From JBJSXJ01 sp044235425 (lineage in GTDB: Bacteria; Planctomycetota; Planctomycetia; Pirellulales; Pirellulaceae): DNA of 64,000 nucleotides. Location: positions 62,001 to 126,000 of the forward strand of contig JBIIHW010000006.1 of assembly GCA_044235425.1 (NCBI GenBank), written 5' to 3'. Both the position numbers and the translations under genes were made by a program. The notes under the pieces are model-generated. The model ran no database searches. It worked only from the letters and a program-made list of their open reading frames with translations, and was not told where the DNA came from. Positions 1 to 8,771 of the stretch are shown here, piece by piece (the first letter of the stretch is position 1; each line of letters begins with the position of its first letter).

Positions 1-1414
1 GAGACAGCAGGCCGACGGCGGTCGTCGCGTTCCCCGCACCCGGACCCGTGTAGCCATATTTTGACCCGCTATCGACCTGTACGGAATCGAGGAACTTGCT
101 GGCTCCCACGACGGTGATCGGAGGGACTTGCAAATAGGCCATGTGAGCACTCTTCAGGGCCATCAGCTGCCAGCCGACCGCTGACGTATCACCGGGCTGA
201 CGCGGTTGATAACGCCATCCACCGCCAACCGGATCCTGGGCGTAGACGATGAAATTGATCGCCGCTTGAGCGGGAGCCATCAGGTCGCGATCGTGAGTCA
301 TGGCATAGGCTTCGCATAGTGCGATGGCGCAGATGCCGTGGCTGTACATGTTGCCGCCATCCACGAGCGAGCCGCCACCGTTTTGCGGCTTCATGTTGGA
401 GGCGAGGAAATACAGACCGCGCTTGACGTTTTCACGATAGGCGCCTTCCTTGTGAGTCATACCAGCCCCGAGCAGGGGCAGGAGCGCCAGTCCGGTGGCA
501 CCGTTGCGGGCGTTCGACATCGTGCCGGGTGCTGAACAACGTCCCTGGCAGAGTCCGGGCTGATGATTGAAATTCCAGCCGCCATCGGGCATCTGATGTT
601 CAACGATCCATTTCAAGGCTGCCGCAACCGCCGCTTCCGATCCTTTTGTGGCTCCGTCGGCCATCAGTGCCGCCTTCGCCGCTCCACCGCGTCCATCCAT
701 CGCTTGGCCGGTAGCCGCCCCGAGTGTTTTCATGAGTGAATTTCGGGGTGCGGTCCGCTCGCTCACGGGGACCAATTCCACTGCCGCCGCGGCCGCTTCA
801 ATTTCGTTGGCATTGGACAAGTCGGTTGGCTCGACCGACATTTCAACCGCCGACTGAGCCACCACGTTAGGCGCGTTGGCGACGGCATTCTCCACCACCT
901 CAACCGGCTGAGGCATGATGTCATCTTTGATCTCTTCAATCGTCTCATCCGTGCCAAAGTTCTCGGCAACGATCAGATTGGTTTCTTTTTTCTGCTGGTC
1001 GATCGTCCAGAGGGCGAGCACGATGAGCATCACCGCGTGGATTACGGCAGAAACCATCCAGCTCGGCATGGCCGTAAAGAGCATAAATTTATAGCGATGA
1101 CGGGACTCGATTTCGGCATCAATTTCAGCCGCCTCGTCCTTGGCAAGTTCCTTGGCGACGGCTGCCGCGCGAGTTTGGCGAGCGGCCGGAGCGGCGGTGG
1201 CAGCGGCGGTGGCAGCGGCAGGTCGTGCGGCAGCCGGGCGAACGCCAGTGGACGGAGCTGCGGCGGCGGCCACTTTCACTGCTTTGGCGGGCGTGGCGGC
1301 TGTGACCGGCGTAGCGGCGGCGACGTCATCGGGAAGTGCCTTGGCGACCGGACGTCCGCCGGAACCGGGTGTGTTGTTCGGAGAAGCACCGCCGGGAGAA
1401 GCTGTGGTGGACAT
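1..1414 (-). CDS. Prenyltransferase/squalene-cyclase-repeat membrane protein, 3' end off the window
   Basis: The reading frame is open from an ATG at 1414 down to base 1, so the C-terminus is missing; about 471 residues are visible. Residues 1-105 are low-complexity Ala/Pro/Thr-rich, residues about 118-138 form one membrane segment, then an acidic linker follows. From about residue 235 there are squalene-oxidase/prenyltransferase-type repeats, with the typical W-I-x-x-H-Q-x-x-D-G-G-W motif and later G-G-G-W-R-Y and G-W-Q-x-M-A-L motifs. Proteins of this shape are common in planctomycetes and are not true hopene cyclases: the N-terminus anchors an alpha/alpha-barrel outside the cytoplasm. The substrate is unknown. 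The gene is divergent from rpmG. Family assignment is firm, function is not. Confidence 0.8.
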   Translation of the reverse strand, partial: MSTTASPGGASPNNTPGSGGRPVAKALPDDVAAATPVTAATPAKAVKVAAAAAPSTGVRPAAARPAAATAAATAAPAARQTRAAAVAKELAKDEAAEIDAEIESRHRYKFMLFTAMPSWMVSAVIHAVMLIVLALWTIDQQKKETNLIVAENFGTDETIEEIKDDIMPQPVEVVENAVANAPNVVAQSAVEMSVEPTDLSNANEIEAAAAAVELVPVSERTAPRNSLMKTLGAATGQAMDGRGGAAKAALMADGATKGSEAAVAAALKWIVEHQMPDGGWNFNHQPGLCQGRCSAPGTMSNARNGATGLALLPLLGAGMTHKEGAYRENVKRGLYFLASNMKPQNGGGSLVDGGNMYSHGICAIALCEAYAMTHDRDLMAPAQAAINFIVYAQDPVGGGWRYQPRQPGDTSAVGWQLMALKSAHMAYLQVPPITVVGASKFLDSVQVDSGSKYGYTGPGAGNATTAVGLLS

Positions 1415-1659
1415 GACTCATCTGCTCCATCATGGACGACATCGTAAACCAACCTCGGAATCAGTCCCGGCATTCTAACCGATTGGCCTTAAATAAAGCC
1501 AATCCCTTTTTGCAAAAAACATAATTTACGGGTTGCTCTCCCCCCTTCGCTCTTTTTTGCTACAATCGTCACTCCCGCAAATCGGTCTGCCGAGCCGCGG
1601 GGGCTCTGGCGTTCTGAGATCGACTGGTGGATTGTTGGCAGGTACGGAAGGATCGCTCC

Positions 1660-1824
1660 ATGGCGAAAAGTAAGAAAAAGGCGGAAGTTGTTTTTTTGGT
1701 GTGTGAAGAAACGGGTGACTACAACTACACCCTCCGCAAGAAACCAGGCGGCGAAAAGCTGAAGCTGAAGAAGTATCACCCCAAGCTGCGTCGTCGCACG
1801 GTCCACGTGGAAAAGAAGAAGTAG
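1660..1824 (+). CDS. rpmG: 50S ribosomal protein bL33
   Basis: The 54-residue product begins MAKSKKKAEV and ends in a Lys-rich tail, with the bL33 core (VFLVCEETGDYNY then KKYHPKLRRR). A GGAAGGA ribosome binding site at 1646-1652 sits 7 bases before the ATG at 1660, which decides against an in-frame start further upstream. Only one cysteine is present, so this is the zinc-free (C-minus) form rather than the form with four zinc-binding cysteines. It stands alone ahead of recJ. Confidence 0.95.
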   Translation: MAKSKKKAEVVFLVCEETGDYNYTLRKKPGGEKLKLKKYHPKLRRRTVHVEKKK

Positions 1825-1915
1825 TCGCCCAGGTCGTAGCTCGGGCGATGAAGGCGCCGTCTCACGGAAGACTGCCGGTCGAACCGCGGTTTTGAACTGC
1901 TGTAGGACTCACGGA

Positions 1916-3682
1916 ATGAGTAGCTCAAGCAAGCGCTGGCGAGTTCGACCTCATGATGCCGCTCGAGTTTCGCAGCTCGAGCGTACGGCTCGCGTTCCTC
2001 CGGTTGTCGCGCAGCTGCTGCTGGCGCGGGGTGTCGAACGTCCCGACGATGTCAGCCAGTTCCTGGACGTCAAACTGACGGGCTTGCGGGACCCGGAGCA
2101 GTTACCAGGTGTGACGGCGGCGGCCGATCGCATCATGGAAATGGTGCGCGAGCGACAACGAATCGTCGTCTATGGCGATTATGACGCAGACGGGATGACC
2201 GGGGCGGCGCTGCTCTATCGCTGTCTCCAGCTGCTCGGGGCCGACGTCGGTTACCACGTCCCCAATCGACTCGACGAAGGCTACGGTCTGCACGATGATT
2301 CGCTCCGAACGCTTGCCGCTCGGGGAGCTCGGCAGGTGATCACCGTGGATTGTGGCATCGCCAGCGTTGGACCGGCCGAAACCGCACGGTCGCTCGGCTT
2401 AGACCTCATCATCACCGATCATCACGAGATGGGAGAGCGGCTTCCTGATGCCACGGCCATCGTGCATCCGCGACTTCCGGGGCACGGCTATCCTTTCGGC
2501 GGTTTGTGTGGTGCTGGAGTGGCCTTCAAGCTCGCTTGGGCTCTTTGCCAGCGTGCCAGTCAAGCCAAGCGAGTCAGTGAACCACTGCGGAATTTTCTGC
2601 TGATGGCGGTCGGCTTAGCATCGCTGGGCACCGTTGCCGACGTGGTACCGCTGATCGATGAGAATCGCATTCTGGTACGGCATGGCCTGAAAAGTCTGCG
2701 GCAATCACCGCCGCTGGGGCTCGCCGCACTCATGAAACTGGCTGGACTGGCGGACAAGCCGGCACTGGCAAGCGAGGATTTGGCGTTCTTTCTCGCTCCG
2801 CGAATCAACGCTGCCGGTCGACTCGGCCAGGCACAGCTGGGCGTTGAACTGCTCACCACGGAATCGGCGGAACGAGCGCAGGCATTGGCGGAGTACATTC
2901 ATGAATTGAACGGCAGTCGCGAAAGTCTCGAGCGTTCCATTCAGTTGGCGGCCACTAAACAGCTCAAGGAATTTCATGATGTCGAACAGGATCCGGCGAT
3001 TGTTTTGGCGGGTCGGGGCTGGCATGCCGGAGTGATCGGGATCGTCGCGGGCCGCTTAGCGGAAAAATATCACCTGCCCGTGGTCCTGATCGCCCTGGAT
3101 GCAATCGGTGGCAAGCCGGGCGTAGGATCGGCTCGATCCGCACGCGGTGTCGATCTGCACGCCGCACTCGCCGCTTGCGATGAATACCTCGTTGCTCACG
3201 GCGGACATGCCGCGGCGGCCGGCTTGAAGATCGACGAGTCGCAGGTCGATGCGTTTCGCGGCGCCTTTTTTGAATATGTTGAACAGATGGTCAAGCCCGA
3301 AGATCGCATCGCCGAACTCACCCTCGACGCCGAAGCCAACTTCTCCCAGTTATCGCTGGAAATTGTGCGGCAGATTGAACAACTGTCGCCCTTCGGTGCC
3401 GGCAATCCGCGGCCAGTCTTGCTGGCCAGTGGAGTGCGTTTACAGGAACCGCCACGTCGGATAGGAACTGCCGAGCGGCATTTGTCGCTGCGCATGGTGC
3501 AGCAAGGGGTTCCCATGCGTGGCGTGGGGTTTGGTCACGGTGAATGGGCGGATGAAATCGCCCAGTGCGCCACTCCCATCGACCTTGCCTATCGACCTGT
3601 CATCAACGAATTCCGCGGTCGTCAATCGGTCGAAATCCAACTTGTCGACTGGCGTCCCTCGAAATCAATCGTGGTCAACTGA
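1916..3682 (+). CDS. recJ: Single-stranded-DNA-specific exonuclease RecJ
   Basis: RecJ degrades single-stranded DNA 5' to 3' during recombination and repair. The 588-residue length matches the family. The DHH phosphoesterase motifs are visible: DYDADG at residues 88-93, DHH at 168-170 and CGAGV at 198-202; the DHHA1 half follows with GVIGIVAGRLAEKYH and a GGHAAAAG stretch, then an OB-type C-terminal region with the LSPFGAGNPRP motif. The ATG at 1916 is preferred over an upstream TTG at 1892 because AGGA at 1904-1907 lies 8 bases before it. No key residue appears lost. Confidence 0.95.
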   Translation: MSSSSKRWRVRPHDAARVSQLERTARVPPVVAQLLLARGVERPDDVSQFLDVKLTGLRDPEQLPGVTAAADRIMEMVRERQRIVVYGDYDADGMTGAALLYRCLQLLGADVGYHVPNRLDEGYGLHDDSLRTLAARGARQVITVDCGIASVGPAETARSLGLDLIITDHHEMGERLPDATAIVHPRLPGHGYPFGGLCGAGVAFKLAWALCQRASQAKRVSEPLRNFLLMAVGLASLGTVADVVPLIDENRILVRHGLKSLRQSPPLGLAALMKLAGLADKPALASEDLAFFLAPRINAAGRLGQAQLGVELLTTESAERAQALAEYIHELNGSRESLERSIQLAATKQLKEFHDVEQDPAIVLAGRGWHAGVIGIVAGRLAEKYHLPVVLIALDAIGGKPGVGSARSARGVDLHAALAACDEYLVAHGGHAAAAGLKIDESQVDAFRGAFFEYVEQMVKPEDRIAELTLDAEANFSQLSLEIVRQIEQLSPFGAGNPRPVLLASGVRLQEPPRRIGTAERHLSLRMVQQGVPMRGVGFGHGEWADEIAQCATPIDLAYRPVINEFRGRQSVEIQLVDWRPSKSIVVN

Positions 3683-3785
3683 ACCCCGGCGTCGCGCCTC
3701 AGCTTGCTTTCAACTGCTGATTCGCTAACTTGGCCCGTTCGTGAGTCGAAATCTTTCACTCCTATTTACGGAAAGTTGGCACGCG

Positions 3786-4814
3786 ATGATGGCAGACGCG
3801 GATTCGAGTTCTGCAGATACGGCGTTGATCCTGGAATTATTGACCGCTTTTCGTCGTTCGAAGACGATGTTCGCGGCAGTCGAATTGGGGATCTTTGATC
3901 TCCTGGAACCGCAGCCGCAATCGGTCGATACACTGGCCACAAAACTCGCCGCTGACCCCAGCGCGCTGGCCCGGCTGCTCGATGCTTGTCGCGGCCTGGG
4001 ACTACTCACCAAGCAGGGTGATCGGTATGCCAACTCGTCCGCCGCCAGCACCTACCTGACGAGTGGCAGTGAACGTCGTATGACCGGCTACATTCGCTAC
4101 TCCAATGATGTCATGTGGAAACTCTGGGCGAACCTTGAGGGAGCGGTGCGCGAGGGTACCCATCGCTGGCAGCAGACCTACGGCTGGGACGGACCGATCT
4201 TCAGCCACTTCTTTCGTACGGAACAGGCGAAACGCGAGTTCCTGATGGGGATGCACGGGTTTGGAGTGATTAGCTCCCCGCACGTGGTGCGGGCGTTTGA
4301 CCTGAGCCGCTTTCGGCGATTGGCGGACCTGGGCGCCGCCACCGGGCATTTGGCGATTGCGGCCTGCGAAGCATGGCCGCAGCTCTCCGCCGTCGCCTTA
4401 GACCTACCTGACGCCGTGCCGCTGGCCCAAGAGATTATTGGGCAATCGGCGGTCAGTGCCCGCATTGATGTAGTGGCCGGTGACTTCTTTGTTGATGCCT
4501 TACCACCCGCCGACCTGTACGCCGTGGGACGCATCCTGCATGACTGGTCTCTCGAGAAAGTCTTGCGGCTGCTCCGACGCATCTACGATGCCCTGCCCTC
4601 CGGCGGAGCGCTCCTGGTAGTGGAAAAACTGCTGGCCGACGACCAGACCGGCCCGGTCTGGGCCCAAATGCAGAACCTCAACATGCTCACCTGCACCGAA
4701 GGACAAGAACGGACCCTGGCGGAATATGAAGAGCTGCTGCGCGGAGTTGGCTTCCGGCAGGTCACGGGGCGCGTGACCACCGCTCCGGCGGACGCCATCC
4801 TCGCGGAAAAATAG
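3786..4814 (+). CDS. Class I SAM-dependent O-methyltransferase (acetylserotonin O-methyltransferase-like)
   Basis: The 342-residue product has the two-part layout of small-molecule O-methyltransferases: an N-terminal winged-helix dimerisation domain (residues about 15-100, with the FAAVELGIFDLL and ALARLLDACRGLGLL segments) and a Rossmann SAM-binding domain with LADLGAATGHLAIA (a variant of the usual GxGxG) and the catalytic-region motif HDWSLEKVLRLLRRIYDALPSGG. A GTG at 3741 could add 15 residues, but the ATG at 3786 fits the family better. The substrate cannot be read from the sequence. It lies about 4 kb from the NRPS, so a tailoring role is possible but unsupported by any operon link. Confidence 0.8.
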   Translation: MMADADSSSADTALILELLTAFRRSKTMFAAVELGIFDLLEPQPQSVDTLATKLAADPSALARLLDACRGLGLLTKQGDRYANSSAASTYLTSGSERRMTGYIRYSNDVMWKLWANLEGAVREGTHRWQQTYGWDGPIFSHFFRTEQAKREFLMGMHGFGVISSPHVVRAFDLSRFRRLADLGAATGHLAIAACEAWPQLSAVALDLPDAVPLAQEIIGQSAVSARIDVVAGDFFVDALPPADLYAVGRILHDWSLEKVLRLLRRIYDALPSGGALLVVEKLLADDQTGPVWAQMQNLNMLTCTEGQERTLAEYEELLRGVGFRQVTGRVTTAPADAILAEK

Positions 4815-4891
4815 AAACACCGCGCTACGTGACGATACTAGCGATCGGCGTGGCCCCACCCAAGAGCTCAACGAGCGAGGAAACCACTGCC

Positions 4892-5611
4892 CTAGGAGAA
4901 CTGCACGTTGTGATAGACGTCTTGTACATCTTCGCAATCTTCGAGCATGGCGAGCAGTTTTTCGAAGACCGCTAGGTCGTCACCGGTGAGCTTCGTTTTG
5001 GACTGCGGCTGAAAGGAGATTTCCTGCAGGTGAAACTCCACTCCAGGATAAGCCTGAATCAGCGCCGTCTTCGCCTTAAAAAACTCGCTGGCTGCCGCGA
5101 ACACCATGATGCGTCCATCTTGGGTCTGAACGTCATCGACATTGACTTCGGCGTTGAGCAGTTTTTCGAGGACATCATCGGCGTCGGAGCCATCGAACGA
5201 AAAAATTGCCAGGTGATCAAATTGATGCAGCACCGAATTGGGTGGCCCAAGTTTGGAGTTGGTTTTCGTGAAGCAGTTGCGGACGTCGGTAATCGTGCGC
5301 ATGTTGTTATCGGTCAAGCAATCGACGATCACCGAACTGCCACCGGGACCAAATCCTTCGTAGCGCACGGGAACGAAATCAGCCCCCCCCACTCCTTTGG
5401 CTTTATCAATCGCCTTTTCGATCACGTGACTGGGAACCTGCTCCCGCTTCGCTTTTTCAATCAGTGTGCGGAGCGTTGGGTTTTTGTCTGGATCGGGCAC
5501 GCCGTTCTTGGCGGCGACGTACAACTGAGTGCCATACTTGGAATACAGCTTGGACTTTTGGCCCGCTGTCTTCATGATCGCATGTTTGCGATTTTCAAAA
5601 TCTCGTCCCAT
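4892..5611 (-). CDS. YebC/PmpR-family protein, YeeN-like
   Basis: The 239-residue product has the family layout: a basic N-terminus (MGRDFENRKHAIMKT), an alpha-helical domain with the KNPTLRTLIEKAKREQVP motif, then the RYEGFGPGG motif and a C-terminal domain ending DVQDVYHNV. The N-terminus lacks the GHSKWANIK signature of classical YebC and looks more like E. coli YeeN. Members have been described as DNA-binding regulators and, more recently, as factors that help ribosomes through difficult stretches such as polyproline. The gene is convergent with the methyltransferase gene and divergent from the phosphatase-sulfatase gene. Confidence 0.88.
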   Translation of the reverse strand: MGRDFENRKHAIMKTAGQKSKLYSKYGTQLYVAAKNGVPDPDKNPTLRTLIEKAKREQVPSHVIEKAIDKAKGVGGADFVPVRYEGFGPGGSSVIVDCLTDNNMRTITDVRNCFTKTNSKLGPPNSVLHQFDHLAIFSFDGSDADDVLEKLLNAEVNVDDVQTQDGRIMVFAAASEFFKAKTALIQAYPGVEFHLQEISFQPQSKTKLTGDDLAVFEKLLAMLEDCEDVQDVYHNVQFS

Positions 5612-5925
5612 AGATCAACTACCGTGCTTGCTAACGAGCGGACATGCCCGCCCTTGCCTGAACTTGAACCTGGACGCGAATCGCGCTGCCCACCAGCCCA
5701 CCAAACGCTTCAGATCGCCCCACCGAAAGCGACACGATACCGCGCTCCGAGTGGCTTGGCTAGTAACCCGCCCGAGCCGCTCTTCCCCCGTGTGAACTGC
5801 CGTTCCGTACGCTATTCTTTTCCTCGCTTTCGATTGTGTCCCGAGGTGACGCTGCGCGGACCTAGGCCCGTGGCGGTCGGCCATCTCCCCGCCCGTATCA
5901 ACCTTCCAGGAAGGACGACAACTCG
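5612..5925. other. Intergenic region between divergent genes
   Basis: This 314-bp gap separates the starts of the YeeN-like gene (minus) and the phosphatase-sulfatase gene (plus), so it must carry promoters for both. No convincing -35/-10 pair, repeat or RNA gene was recognised. Only the ribosome binding site of the right-hand gene (AGGAAGGA, about 10 bases before the ATG at 5926) is clear. Confidence 0.4.
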
Positions 5926-8403
5926 ATGAGTCATCTCCAGCGAAAACCGCGGCTGGGCCGTCTGCCGATGAAACCTCACTACTGCCGTCTGACTCTTCTG
6001 CTCGTCGCCTGCCTGGCAGTCCTGCACGGGGCCCTGCACGGAAACTCCGCCGAACCACCCCTCACCTTCTTCGTCACCTCCGATTCCCACTACGAGGCTG
6101 TGACGAAAGTGGAGCGAAATGATCGCAATCGAGTCACGATCGCGCGGATGAACGAGCTACCCGGACAGCGGTGGCCGGAGAAACTGGGCGGCGGTCCCAT
6201 CGGCACACCCCGCGGTGTACTCGCCCTCGGAGACCTCATCGATGATGGCGACAAACGAGGCGAAACCGATATCGAATGGCAGCACTTCACCGACCATTTC
6301 GGACTCGACGGCACCGATGGACTGCTGCGATTCCCCGTCTTCGAAGGCTGGGGAAATCACGATGGGCCTCCCGATCAGTTCATCAAACAGCGCGTCAGTG
6401 TGCAGGCGGAAATTAAGCGTCGCAATCAACTCCGCCTGGAAAAAAAACTGGTCTCCAGCGTCGCTCCTAACGGCTTGCATTACTCCTGGGATTGGAACGG
6501 AATCCACTTCATCCAAACCAATCTCTACCCGGCCGATAAACAGAATGCCAAAGTCCGCTATTCTTTGCCCTGGCATGACCCACAGCTGGCGCTGCAATTC
6601 GTCCGGGATGATCTGGCAACCAAGGTCGGGACGAGTGGTCGACCGGTGATCATCATGGCGCACTGCGGTTTTGATACGGACTGGTGGGTCGTCGAAGACT
6701 GGACTGCGTTCTACCAGGCGATCAAGCCGTACAACGTCATCGCCTACTTTCATGGTCACACCGGAACCGGCGTGAAGAGCTGGAAACCGGCCGGTGAATC
6801 CCAGCCACTCGACGTGATCAACACCGGACAAACCGAAAAAGGATTCTTTGTCGTCGAAGTATCTGCGGAACGCATGCGGCTGGGTTATCACGTTAAGCAG
6901 GACAGCACCGTCATCGAGCAGCCACAGTGGGAATGGAAATACCTCTTCGAGAAGCGTCTGCAGCCGGCCGCGCCAGGAGCTCCGCCAGCACCCAGCGATA
7001 ACCCGCAGCGAACGTCTGCCACTCGACAGGCAGACTCCCACACGACGGCGGCGGAACGGCCTGCGGTCGCAGCCGAAACTGCGGCTCAGGAACGGCCAGC
7101 GGCGCCGCGACGGCCGAATATTCTGCTCGTCGTCGCCGACGATTTGGGCTGGAGTGATGTCGGCTGGCATGGTGGATTTGGCAAGACTCCAACACTCGAT
7201 CGACTGGTCCGTGAGGGTGTCGAGCTGGACCAGCACTACGTGCAGCCGGTCTGCACCCCAACACGCGCCGCCTTGCTCAGTGGGCGTTACCCTGGTCGCT
7301 TCGGGCCGCAGGCGCTGGCGCCCAGCAATCTACGTGCGCTGCCACTGGGCACGGAGACGTTGGCCTCGGCCCTGCGAACGCTCGGCTACCGCACGCATCT
7401 GGCCGGTAAGTGGCATTTAGGCGCCCGCCCTGAGTGGATCCCGAATGCCTATGGTTTTCAAACCAGTTACGGCACTCTCACCGGTGCCGCCGATCCCTGG
7501 ACGCACAAGTATCGACGCGGTAATCCTTACGAGGACACGTGGCAGCGCGACGGCCAGCGATTGCGGGAAGAGGGAAATGCGACGGAGTTGGTTGCGGCCG
7601 AAGCGGTGAAGCGGATCGAAGCCGATCGCGGCCCATGGTTTCTGTACGTACCATTCCATGCCGTCCACACGCCCGTCGACGCGCCCGAGCAGTACAAGCG
7701 GATTTACGATGGCGTCACCTTCCATGCAGATCCCGCGAAACAGGATTCCCGCTTACGCTTGGCCGCCATGATCAGTCAACTCGATGCCAAAGTAGGCCAG
7801 TTCGTGGAGGCCCTGGAGCGAACCGGCCAGCGCGATCACACGCTTATCCTGTTCACCAGCGACAACGGTGGCATTGAATCCCTTAGGAACGACTATGTCG
7901 GCGACGTGGGCCACTCGCCGCTCAACAGCGAAAATGACCCGCTGCGTGGTCAAAAAGCGACGTTGTACGAGGGAGGCACACGCGTGGCTGCTTTTGCCAA
8001 TTGGCCCACCCGGCTGCGCCCCTACAAATTCACGACCCCAATGCACTGTGTCGATTGGTTTCCCACGATTGCGGAACTGGTTGGCTATCGTCCGCCCCAA
8101 GATCTTCAGTGGGATGGAATTAGTCACTGGTCGGCACTCGCCAACTCGCAGCAGAATTCCACTCCACGTTCGATCTACATCGCCGCACGCGGCCCTAGTT
8201 CTCTCCGCCGCGGAGATTGGAAGCTCATCCAGTTTGCGAACGGTCGCCGCGAGCTATTCAATCTGCACAACGATCCTTATGAAAAAATGAACCTGGCGAA
8301 GGAGGAACCCGAAAAAGTCGCTGAATTGTCGGCATTCCTGGCCGCCGAACAACGCCGTGACCAGCCCCAGATGCCCGCCGATCTCGAAGGTTTGCCGCAC
8401 TAA
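5926..8403 (+). CDS. Exported metallophosphoesterase-sulfatase fusion protein
   Basis: The 825-residue product joins two hydrolases. After an N-terminal signal peptide (hydrophobic core about residues 21-37) comes a calcineurin-like phosphoesterase domain, about 46-345, with metal ligands visible as D53 (TSDSH), D103 (GDLIDDGD), N144-H145 (GNHD), H246 and H276/H278 (FHGHTG). An Ala/Pro-rich linker (about 348-392) leads to a sulfatase domain, about 396-815, with VADDLGWSD, the C443-T-P-T-R motif whose cysteine is converted to formylglycine, and TSDNGG. All core motifs of both domains seem intact. It probably acts outside the cytoplasm on phosphate and sulfate esters, perhaps of polysaccharides (inference). 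No sulfatase-maturating enzyme is in this window. Confidence 0.88.
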   Translation: MSHLQRKPRLGRLPMKPHYCRLTLLLVACLAVLHGALHGNSAEPPLTFFVTSDSHYEAVTKVERNDRNRVTIARMNELPGQRWPEKLGGGPIGTPRGVLALGDLIDDGDKRGETDIEWQHFTDHFGLDGTDGLLRFPVFEGWGNHDGPPDQFIKQRVSVQAEIKRRNQLRLEKKLVSSVAPNGLHYSWDWNGIHFIQTNLYPADKQNAKVRYSLPWHDPQLALQFVRDDLATKVGTSGRPVIIMAHCGFDTDWWVVEDWTAFYQAIKPYNVIAYFHGHTGTGVKSWKPAGESQPLDVINTGQTEKGFFVVEVSAERMRLGYHVKQDSTVIEQPQWEWKYLFEKRLQPAAPGAPPAPSDNPQRTSATRQADSHTTAAERPAVAAETAAQERPAAPRRPNILLVVADDLGWSDVGWHGGFGKTPTLDRLVREGVELDQHYVQPVCTPTRAALLSGRYPGRFGPQALAPSNLRALPLGTETLASALRTLGYRTHLAGKWHLGARPEWIPNAYGFQTSYGTLTGAADPWTHKYRRGNPYEDTWQRDGQRLREEGNATELVAAEAVKRIEADRGPWFLYVPFHAVHTPVDAPEQYKRIYDGVTFHADPAKQDSRLRLAAMISQLDAKVGQFVEALERTGQRDHTLILFTSDNGGIESLRNDYVGDVGHSPLNSENDPLRGQKATLYEGGTRVAAFANWPTRLRPYKFTTPMHCVDWFPTIAELVGYRPPQDLQWDGISHWSALANSQQNSTPRSIYIAARGPSSLRRGDWKLIQFANGRRELFNLHNDPYEKMNLAKEEPEKVAELSAFLAAEQRRDQPQMPADLEGLPH

Positions 8404-8771
8404 CTCTCTGTCCATGGTAGAACGAGTGCTCGCCCGCGTTTACCATCAGCCAATCGCGGGGATTGCGGATTGATCCTAGCTGTTAATTGGCGGTTTTCGG
8501 GAGCGACAAACTGGGGGAGTCTCGATTCGATTATTACGTTGCCGAAAGCCTGGAACTTTGCATCCGTCCAACCGCTAAATCAGATCGCTTTGTTTCGTTA
8601 ACATGCGTAGCGGGGAATCACGGTCACTTCAACCTCAGTCGGTATCGTCTTACCCTCAGACCAGTTAACCCTCAGACCAGTTAACCCTCAGACCAGTTAA
8701 CCCTTAGACCAGTTAACCCTCAGACCAGTTAACTCTTAGGCCAGGTCAATCGACGAACTGGGATTTGCTGC
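8404..8771. other. Intergenic region upstream of the NRPS
   Basis: This 368-bp stretch carries the 16-bp tandem array at 8650-8744 (separate entry) just before the NRPS start. No tRNA, small gene or clear promoter was recognised in the remainder. The only feature near the NRPS start is a weak GGGA at 8760-8763, 8 bases before the TTG. Confidence 0.4.
8650..8744 (+). repeat. Six-copy 16-bp tandem repeat before the NRPS
   Basis: Consecutive units read TTAACCCTCAGACCAG (8665-8680, 8681-8696, 8713-8728), with a one-base variant at 8697-8712, a 15-base first copy at 8650-8664 and a degenerate last copy at 8729-8744. The array ends 27 bases before the NRPS start codon, so it lies in the probable leader. 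The unit shares TAACCCT and 12 of 16 positions with the array at 32347-32426. There are no unique spacers, so it is not a CRISPR. Confidence 0.9.

Noticed and set aside
1037..1478. Plus-strand Gly/Ala-rich open frames at the left end
   Set aside because: They are antisense to the low-complexity N-terminus of the squalene-cyclase-repeat protein, which is open to the window edge.
6157..7236. 359-residue minus-strand open frame within the phosphatase-sulfatase gene
   Set aside because: It runs antisense to intact phosphatase motifs and has no recognisable pattern.
8650..8744. Tandem 16-bp array considered as a CRISPR
   Set aside because: Units follow each other without spacers and no cas gene is near. 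The same applies to 32347-32426.
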